From: Anaeromyces robustus
Lineage: Eukaryota > Neocallimastigomycota > Neocallimastigomycetes > Neocallimastigales > Neocallimastigaceae
Length of the DNA stretch: 11,000 nucleotides
Assembly (NCBI GenBank): GCA_002104895.1
Contig: MCFG01000083.1
Location: 64,001 to 75,000, forward strand
Direction: 5' to 3'
Position numbers and translations under genes: made by a program. The notes beneath the pieces were generated by a model, which had not been told where the DNA came from, did not search any database, and saw only the letters and a list, made by a program, of their open reading frames with translations. How positions within the stretch are numbered: position 1 is the stretch's first letter; each line of letters opens with the position of its first letter. Of this stretch, positions 1 to 11,000 are shown in pieces.

Positions 1-719
1 TTTAAATATTAATATATTACATTGTAATGTTAATATATTATACGATATAATTATAATTATAATTATCATTAAAATTTAAAACATCATGGATAATTATCCT
101 AAAGATTTTCAAAAGAATTTTTTTTTTAAATAAAAATATATAAATTATTTTTTAACTTTTTAAAAAAAAAAAAAGAAAAGGATTTTTTTTTTTAATGTTA
201 TTTTAACTTTTTAAAAAAAGGAATTTTTTTTTAAATGAAAAGTTCCTTTATACAATTTTTTACAATTTATTTTATTATGTATTATTTATTATTTAAAAAA
301 ATATTAAAAAGAAAAAAAAAGCTTATGAAAATAAAAAAAACACACATTAAAAAAAAAGCTCATTAAAATAAAAAAGAAAAAAAAAAAAAAAAAAAAAAAC
401 ATTAACACATTAAAATAGAATAATAAATGAGAATAAAAAAAACAAATTAAGATAGAAAAATAAATGAAAATATAACAAAAAAAAAAACACACTCGCACAC
501 ATTAAAATTGAAAAATAAAGTAATATTTTTTATATTATGTATAGCAAATGTTTGTTTGTGTTTGTTTTTTATTTTTATTATTTAAAACGAGATTTTCAAA
601 ATTCTTTTTTTCATATTTCTTTTATAAAACGGAATATTTTAATTCTTTAGTTTAATTATTGAATAACGATTGGTCACTATTAACTTATAAAATAAAATTT
701 AATGTACTTAATAATATAT
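1..719. other. AT-rich intergenic spacer with A/T tracts
   Basis: No supportable gene. The stretch is almost entirely A and T. It has imperfect repeats of a T-run followed by TTTTAACTTTTTAAAAAAA (around 147-175 and 196-222), a long A-run near 372-399, and three scattered copies of ACACATTAAAA (342-352, 405-415, 497-507), so part of it may have grown by local duplication. A 15-codon ATG frame at 86-133 (starts MDNYPKDFQ) is too short to call. The minus-strand open frame at 304-498 is only poly-A/T read as Phe. Confidence 0.6.
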
Positions 720-741
720 ATGTAATGTATAAAATATAATA

Positions 742-797
742 TATAATATAATATAATATAATATAATATAATATAATATAATATAATATAATATAAT
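742..797. repeat. AATAT pentanucleotide microsatellite
   Basis: About eleven near-perfect tandem copies of a 5-base AATAT unit. A simple-sequence array in spacer DNA with no coding potential. Confidence 0.9.
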
Positions 798-1007
798 AAG
801 AATTTTAATTTTAATATTTTTAATGTTTAAATTTTTTAATTTTTAATTATTTTTTTTTTTTTTTAAAATTTAAATTTTAAATTTTTTTTAATTAATTAAA
901 TAATTGATTTTTTTTTATTATATTCTATCTTTACATATATTAATTAATTAATTTCAATATATTTAATATATTTTAGAATGGCAATCAACGATTTGCTTAA
1001 TTAATAT

Positions 1008-1127
1008 ATGGTAAAATATGGTAAAATAATTGAATTTTATTTAAAGAGTAAGTTTGGAGATTTACTATATAAACCAGGAATAAGTTCCATTATTAATAAT
1101 TTATTTAAATATTTAAATAAAAAATAA
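1008..1127 (+). CDS. doubtful 39-residue ORF, possible coding remnant
   Basis: An ATG-initiated frame of 39 codons ending in TAA, beginning MVKYGKIIEFYLKSKFGDLL. Its amino-acid mix (Lys, Gly, Asp, Pro, Ser) is much less biased than the translated spacer around it, which is the only reason to list it. A second ATG frame starting MAINDLLN stops just before it. I recognise no family. It may be a decayed exon, or the 3' end of a gene whose upstream exons are lost. It lies 180 bases upstream of the four-helix membrane protein gene on the same strand. Confidence 0.18.
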   Translation: MVKYGKIIEFYLKSKFGDLLYKPGISSIINNLFKYLNKK

Positions 1128-1150
1128 ATTATTACAAAATCATTATTATA

Positions 1151-1230
1151 AGTAAATAAATAAATAAATAATAAATAAATAAATAAGTAAATAAATAAAT
1201 AAATAAATAAATAATAAATAAATAAATAAG

Positions 1231-1262
<32 letters not shown>

Positions 1263-1274
1263 AAATAAATAAAT
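1151..1274. repeat. AAAT tetranucleotide array with higher-order structure
   Basis: Tandem AAAT/TAAA units broken at regular places by AGT and TAATAAA interruptions. The AGT marker recurs at 1151, 1186 and 1229, giving super-units of 35, 43 and about 45 bases that differ in the number of TAAA copies. This is what segmental duplication followed by slippage would leave. The minus-strand frame across it (Leu-Phe-Ile-Tyr periodic peptide) is an artefact of the repeat. Confidence 0.85.
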
Positions 1275-1306
1275 TAAAATATCTATTATAATAAATATAA
1301 TAAATA

Positions 1307-2044
1307 ATGTCTATTGTCAAACCCATCGTCTTATTTATTGTAAATATTAAAATAAAATAAGAAATATAAATGATAATAATATTATATATATATTATATTT
1401 TATTATATTATATTATATTATATTATTTTTTTTTAATAAACTCTTAATTCTAATGAATATAATAATAAAAAAATATATTAGCTCTTTGTGATAATTAATT
1501 ATTTTTTTCAAGAAAAAGGATTAATAATAACTTTATATGATTATTTTGGTTTTAAATACAAAGATGTTGTTTTATTTATATCTGTTATATATACTGTTAT
1601 ATATACTATAGGATTTTTATTATTTATTTTATTCCTTAATGGTATCCATGGTAAAGTATATATAATATATATAAGTAATTTACTTAAATATTTATTTACT
1701 TTTATATAAAAAATTAATGAAAAAAAAAATTTTTTTTAACTGTATTTTAAAATTAATAATAGAATTATCCAAATCTCATAAAACCATTCAAGATTTTTAT
1801 AAATATATATGTAATTTCATTAAATATTTTGGCTCTTATTGTAATTTTTGTTGTAGCAACATATGTTGTAGATCTTTTTATTGAAAGAGATCCAGAAGGA
1901 AGCATGGGTGGAGTAGAATATATAGTATTATTTATGTTTATGATTATGATAATTATAATAATTGCTATTGGCCTATATAATAATTATTATCGAAAAAGTA
2001 TTAATAAATATTACAATCAAATCAAAAATAAAAAATCAAGTTAA
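1307..2044 (+). CDS. small four-helix (tetraspan-like) membrane protein, three exons
   Basis: I do not recognise the family. The model joins 1307-1339, 1482-1655 and 1763-2044 (489 bases, 162 residues). Each junction is phase 0. Donors are GTAAAT (1340) and GTATAT (1656); acceptors are TATTAG (1481) and AATAG (1762). The start is the ATG of MSIVKPIVLFI. Spliced, the first helix runs across exons 1 and 2. Four hydrophobic segments lie near residues 5-20, 40-63, 84-112 and 121-141. The charges suit both termini inside: Lys near the N-terminus, a basic loop between helices 2 and 3 (HGKNYPNLIKPFK), an acidic outer loop (IERDPEGSMGGVE), and a basic tail (YRKSINKYYNQIKNKK). This agreement was not used to choose the splice sites. 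AATAAA overlaps the stop, which may be a poly(A) signal. The segment near LYDYFGFKYKDVV faintly recalls the end of an ABCG transporter, but the topology argues for a small tetraspan protein. Alternatives are the 3' part of a larger membrane protein, or a pseudogene. Confidence 0.6.
1340..1481 (+). other. predicted intron 1 of the four-helix protein gene
   Basis: 142 bases, from GTAAAT to TATTAG. Contains a TATTA pentamer array (about 1401-1426) and a T-run. It joins a 33-base first exon to the second exon in phase 0 and completes a hydrophobic helix across the junction. Confidence 0.5.
1656..1762 (+). other. predicted intron 2 of the four-helix protein gene
   Basis: 107 bases, from GTATAT to AATAATAG. 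Removing it joins GIHGK to NYPNL in phase 0 and carries the frame past the stop at 1707-1709. Competing donors at 1642 and 1651 would put the last exon into a frame that stops early, so 1656 is preferred. Confidence 0.5.
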
Positions 2045-2119
2045 TAAATTAAATAAAATATTAGGAACAGTTAATAGGAAATAGATGTAGTAATAAAAAA
2101 AAATCTAATTAATGGAAGA

Positions 2120-2243
2120 ACAATTATAAAAATAAACAACTATTATAAAAATAATAATTACTATAAAAGTAAATCTTTATTATAAAAATAAAACAATATA
2201 AAAAAATAATTACTACAAAAATAAAAAAACTATAAAAAATAAA
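2120..2243. repeat. degenerate 18-19 base tandem repeat
   Basis: About seven diverged copies of a unit close to ACTATTATAAAAATAA, spaced 17-19 bases apart (cores at roughly 2123, 2141, 2162, 2180 and onward). Lies in the 3' flank of the four-helix protein gene. No coding potential. Confidence 0.6.
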
Positions 2244-2350
2244 TATATAATATTTCTTTTTTTTTTTTATTTTTTATCATTATTCTTTATATTTTTATTA
2301 CATTTAGTTTCTATTATGCTACTATGACTACTAAATTATATATATATATT

Positions 2351-2617
2351 ATTATTATTAGTAGTATTAGTATTAGTATTATTATTATTAGTAGTATTAG
2401 TATTAGTATTAGTATTAGTATTAGTATTAGTATTAGTATTAGCATTAGTATTAGTATTAGTATTAGTATTAGTATTAGTATTAGTATTAGTATTAGTATT
2501 AGTATTAGTATTAATATTAGTATTAGTATTAGTATTAGTATTAGTATTAGTATTAGTATTAGTATTAGTATTAGTATTAGTATTAGTATTAGTATTAGTA
2601 TTAGTATTAGTATTATT
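2351..2617. repeat. AGTATT hexanucleotide array with a 30-base duplicated leader
   Basis: Begins with an exact 30-base tandem duplication (2351-2380 and 2381-2410), then runs as AGTATT hexamers to about 2617. Interruptions are very few: AGC at 2441-2443 and AAT at 2513-2515. Both strands are open (Ser-Ile on plus, Asn-Thr on minus), which is a property of the repeat and not evidence of a gene. The same hexamer encodes the Thr-Asn tract in the first exon of the ankyrin gene (10134-10213). Confidence 0.9.
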
Positions 2618-2750
2618 TTTAATTATATTCTTCAAACATTTAAATATAATGGTAAATAATAATAAATTTAGGTAATGGAGGTATATAAATTATTAATGTT
2701 ATTATTTTTATAAATAAAAAAAATTTATTAATTATACATTTAATAATTTA

Positions 2751-3009
2751 TTATTGAATTAATTTTTCTATAATCTTTATTTCCTTATTTTTTTTATTAT
2801 TTTCTATCTCATAAAAAAATTCTTATTTATCTTTTAAAGTTTTCCTTTTTTTAAAATTTTTCGTTTTTTTATCTTTCAAATTATTATCCAATTCATAAAA
2901 AATTAAAAAAAAAAACCCATTTTAATAATAAAAATAATTTATCCACAATAAAAATCCAAATTTTATTGGTTAATTTGTTTTGATGTACATTCATGTATTT
3001 GTGCAACAT
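2751..3009 (-). pseudogene. decayed minus-strand coding sequence, family unknown
   Basis: A 38-codon ATG frame (3009-2893, starts MLHKYMNVHQNKLTN) overlaps a second frame (2921-2751) with protein-like composition. The two meet at a run of 11 T (2905-2915, minus strand), where a one-base slip could move from one frame to the other. The second frame has one internal TAA, and the segments on either side resemble each other (FYELDNNLKDKK and FYEIENNKKNKE), which suggests an internal repeat. The Trp, Glu, Asp and Lys content differs from translated spacer. I recognise no domain. It could be a broken gene, exons whose splice sites I have not found, or chance. Confidence 0.3.
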
Positions 3010-3112
3010 TTAAAAAATAAAAAATTTCGCATAAAATTCCTACCTTTAAAAAAAAATTAATTATATATTTTTCTTATTTTTTAATAATAATATTATTAAT
3101 AATAAAGAAAAT

Positions 3113-3190
3113 TTATGGATAATTCATAATAACAAAAGGTTTATCAATACTTTTAGAATTGTTTAAAACGTTTAATAAAAATTTAACCAT
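3113..3190 (-). pseudogene. short coding-like fragment, family unknown
   Basis: A 25-residue ATG frame starting MVKFLLNVLNNSKSIDKPF. It is preceded by a pyrimidine-rich TTTTTTCTTTATAG that resembles a splice acceptor, and by another such site with the coding-like DNKFENKVFSL just upstream. It may be part of the same decayed gene as 2751-3009, about 100 bases further along the minus strand. Too short for a family call. Confidence 0.2.
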
Positions 3191-3255
3191 TTCTATAAAG
3201 AAAAAACTTTATTTTCAAATTTATTATCTAAAAGAAAAAATATACAATGTTAATG

Positions 3256-3281
3256 TTTTTTTTTTTTTTTTTTTTTTTTTT
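3256..3281. repeat. 26-base T homopolymer
   Basis: An uninterrupted run of 26 T, followed by TATTATTATA, ending 26 bases before the perfect inverted repeat. Together they look like a tail next to a hairpin, but poly-T tracts are common throughout this spacer. Confidence 0.85.
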
Positions 3282-3306
3282 ATTATTATACATCATAAAT
3301 ATGTAT

Positions 3307-3364
3307 AATAAATAAGCTTCAAGAAAAATTAATATTCTTTAATTTTTCTTGAAGCTTATTTATT
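3307..3364. repeat. perfect 26-bp inverted repeat with 6-base loop
   Basis: Left arm 3307-3332 and right arm 3339-3364 are exact reverse complements. The loop is TATTCT. The arms contain GC-bearing sequence (AAGCTTCAAG), so this is not a trivial A/T palindrome. The DNA could extrude a cruciform, and the RNA would form a 26-bp hairpin from either strand. Possible meanings are a hairpin RNA precursor, a transcript end, or the relic of a palindromic mobile element. No open frame overlaps it. Confidence 0.95.
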
Positions 3365-3470
3365 CATTTAAATTATTATATTTTTTCACCTGTATTTTTT
3401 TTTTCTATAATTTTTATTTAAATATATAAGTAAATAAAATATATATATATGTGATTATTTTAAACAGAAT

Positions 3471-3492
3471 TGTTTTGTTTTGTTTTGTTTTG
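3471..3492. repeat. short TTTTG pentamer array
   Basis: Four and a half copies of TGTTT/TTTTG. Simple repeat in spacer. Confidence 0.85.
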
Positions 3493-4188
3493 ATTAAGTT
3501 TTTCTTATTTTTAATTTGTTTTTCATTTCGGAAAAATTTTTTGTTATTCTTTACTATCATAATTTTGTTTTATATCTAATAGATAAAAATTTATGTAAAA
3601 ATATATATAATAATATTCATAATTCAATATATAAACATATCATATTTTAAATATTAATTATATAGATAATACTCTAATAATTTAATATTAATAATAATAA
3701 TTTTATATAGTACTCTATTTTAATAATGAAAAAATACAAAATGTCAAAATTATTAATATAAAAATTTATTAAAATAAAATAATATTAATAACTTTTTTAG
3801 TTTTTTATATATGCTTAATGAAAAATTAAAAGGATAAATAATTATTAATAATAATATTATTATTATTTATTTTATTAAAAGCTTTAAAAAATATTTTTAT
3901 TATAATCATTATATTATTTCATTTTATAGAAATATAAAAAAAGAAGAGTAAATTAATTAAAGATTTAAAAAATAAATAAATAAATAAATTAGATAAATTA
4001 TAATAAAAATAATAATTTAATTTAATAGTTAATATATGGTATTTTATTTTTATCTTTATTTTTTTTTTTTTTTGTTTTTTTTTTTTAATTATATATGTTT
4101 TTTGAAATAGTTTATTAATTATATTTAACCTTTTAAAAAAAAAACTTATAGATATATTAAATATATATTTATTACATAAAGAAATAAT
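3493..4188. other. AT-rich spacer, nothing recognised
   Basis: Short A/T-rich motifs, T-runs near 4059-4086, AATAAATAAA near 3972-3988 and an ATTATT/AATAAT inverted cluster near 3840-3870. I see no supportable gene, RNA or mobile element. Confidence 0.6.
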
Positions 4189-4550
4189 ATGAATAAAGAT
4201 AGTAATTTTTTTAATTATTAATATATTATAGTAATTTATTTAGGATTATTATAATTATATTATATATTTTGATTTATTTTATATATAATAAAAATTCTTA
4301 TTTTATTATTTTATTATTTATAAAAAAAAATGTTTAATGTATAACAAAAATAAAAATATTGTGTAACTCTTTTTTTCTATATATTATGAAAGATATTATG
4401 AAAGAATAATTATTATTGCTTTTTTTTTCAATTTTAGTAATATTGTGGTTTTGTATAATATTTTTTTTATTATTTAAAGAAATTAAAAGGAATGATTTAA
4501 GTATATGTATAAGAAAAAAAAAAAAGCTTCACCACATTTTTAATATATGA
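4189..4550 (+). CDS. speculative two-exon micro-ORF, single membrane segment
   Basis: A 13-base first exon (4189-4201, MNKD plus one base) and a second exon from 4438 to the TGA at 4548-4550 would join in phase to give 41 residues. The reasons to look are the excellent acceptor (TTTTTTTTTCAATTTTAG, ending 4437) and the clearly protein-like second exon. That exon has a hydrophobic ILWFCIIFFLLF followed by a basic tail with RKKKKLHH. The first exon is chosen only because phase and ATG fit, so it is weak. The second exon alone could be the end of another gene or a decayed fragment. A 12-base direct repeat (TATTATGAAAGA, about 4383-4406) lies just upstream of the acceptor. Confidence 0.18.
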
Positions 4551-4669
4551 AATATATTTAATATAATTACTGTTATCATCTGCTATTATATATATATATA
4601 AAAAAGTATTTAAATATACTGGTAATATACTCATCAATTTAAAATGTTGATTTGGTTGATTTGTTTAAA

Positions 4670-5031
4670 TCAATATTCAATATTACACAAACAAAATTTA
4701 GTTAAAACACGATTATTAGTTAAATTATTATCATAATAACATGCTCTTTGATAACTAATCTTATTTTTATGAATTACATTATTTCTATTATTTGTAGGAT
4801 AACACTTCTCATAATTAATATCAATATATTTTTTGACATTATAATCATCAGAATTAAATATATCTAATAATATCTTTATCCATTAATTTACTTCTAAAAT
4901 AGCAATAGCAATACTTTAAACCATTTCATTTCATAACAATATATATATATACTTATTCATCCTTTTGATAGAGCATTATCATAATATTTATGAAAATATT
5001 TTTTAGAAACATCAATAGAATTAATAGTTAA
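4670..5031 (-). pseudogene. decayed minus-strand coding sequence with Cys-rich segment
   Basis: Two protein-like minus-strand segments in tandem. The first (5031-4957) reads LTINSIDVSKKYFHKYYDNA and ends in TGA; it follows ATCTCACAG, a plausible acceptor. The second is an open frame of 70 residues (4882-4670) with four Cys: a KCYPTNN, an RACYYDNN and a KFCLCN motif. Between them is about 75 bases with several stops and a hydrophobic YEMKWFKVLLLLF. Composition and codon use match the real genes here and not the spacer. I could not find a splice pattern joining them, so a degraded gene is likelier than an active one. It lies only 168 bases beyond the stop of the large ankyrin gene, on the same strand. 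No family recognised. Confidence 0.4.
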
Positions 5032-5199
5032 TACTGTGAGATATGTATATATATAATTTTTATAATACAGTCGTTTTCTTTTTTATATATTATTATGTAT
5101 TATTATTGTCTATTTCGTTTTTTTCATTTTAATTCGCTTTTCTATTTTTTTATACAATGATATTATAAATATCGTTTTTTTTTTTTTATTTTTTTTTTA

Positions 5200-10846
<5,647 letters not shown>

Positions 10847-11000
10847 TATTATTATTATATGTTTAATTTCAAGCGAAAAAAAAAAATTCTATGATGTATG
10901 TGTTATTTTTATACTAATTGATATGGATAAATTGTCAAATATATATATATATATATAGTTATTTTTTTTTTCTAATATATTTATTTATTGATTTTTTAAT
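10847..11000 (-). promoter_or_regulatory. presumed upstream region of the ankyrin gene
   Basis: The 154 bases upstream of the start codon are A/T-rich. They include a TA dinucleotide run at about 10939-10957 (roughly 95 bases before the ATG) and a run of T/A near 10875-10886. A TATA-like role is possible but cannot be told apart from ordinary spacer. The start codon sits in A-rich context (AATAATAATAATGG). Confidence 0.25.

Noticed and set aside
304-498. Minus-strand Phe-rich frame
   Set aside because: Translation of A-tracts, with no protein-like composition outside Phe, Ile and Tyr.
1132-1326. Minus-strand Leu-Phe-Ile-Tyr repeat peptide
   Set aside because: Translation of the AAAT array. 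It also overlaps the first exon of the better-supported plus-strand gene.
1488-1709. Independent small genes starting at non-ATG codons (GTG at 1488, TTG at 1829)
   Set aside because: A eukaryotic context makes these starts unlikely. Both frames fit as exons of one spliced gene beginning with the ATG at 1307.
2351-2617. Telomere-like repeat (TTAG-containing)
   Set aside because: The unit is TATTAG, not a known telomeric repeat. The array is interstitial and lies between unique sequences.
1151-2617. CRISPR array or other prokaryotic repeat system
   Set aside because: The repeats are direct microsatellites without unique spacers, and the genes around them contain spliceosomal-type introns.
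2324-2659. Plus-strand Ser-Ile frame and minus-strand Asn-Thr frame over the hexamer array
   Set aside because: Both strands are open because the hexamer has no stop in these frames. The flanks carry no protein-like sequence, so this is repeat, not a gene.
5161-5180. Small hairpin ATGATATTATAAATATC downstream of the ankyrin gene as a terminator
   Set aside because: A 6-bp A/T stem is expected by chance in this composition, and hairpin terminators are not a eukaryotic mRNA signal.

Overview
The window looks like nuclear DNA from a eukaryote with an extremely AT-rich genome. Intergenic DNA is almost pure A/T with long A or T homopolymers and AT microsatellites. Coding sequence is only slightly richer in GC, asparagine runs are encoded almost entirely by AAT, and the reading frames are joined by short GT-AG introns of about 107 to 244 bases. 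This style, together with ankyrin repeats ending in a D-I-N-I-N type signature, fits anaerobic gut fungi (Neocallimastigomycota) best. A dictyostelid amoeba is the main alternative. This assignment is inference from composition and style, not from a marker gene.

Layout. Bases 1 to about 1300 are AT-rich spacer with A/T tracts, an AATAT pentamer array, a doubtful 39-codon ORF and an AAAT array. At 1307-2044 (+) I reconstruct a small three-exon gene for a 162-residue protein with four membrane segments. Its first exon is only 33 bases and its splice phases all agree. Bases 2045-5199 are mostly repeat-rich spacer. They hold an 18-base degenerate tandem repeat, a roughly 265-base TATTAG-type hexamer array, a perfect 26-bp inverted repeat (3307-3364), two stretches of decayed minus-strand coding sequence (2751-3190 and 4670-5031), and a speculative tiny spliced ORF (4189-4550, +).

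The right half (5200-10846, minus strand) is best read as one five-exon gene for a protein of about 1618 residues. It has a helical N-terminal region, three very long Asn-rich low-complexity blocks, one isolated ankyrin-like repeat, and a C-terminal array of about 11 ankyrin repeats. The four introns all join in frame. One splits an ankyrin repeat, and splicing restores a perfect 29-residue register with the next repeat. The last exon (68 bases) adds a short charged helix. The evidence is strongest for the last three exons and weaker for the first two, which could belong to a separate gene. The protein is probably a scaffold or adaptor that binds other proteins, but no enzymatic domain or partner is visible.

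I see no rRNA, tRNA, CRISPR array, operon structure or recognisable transposase.
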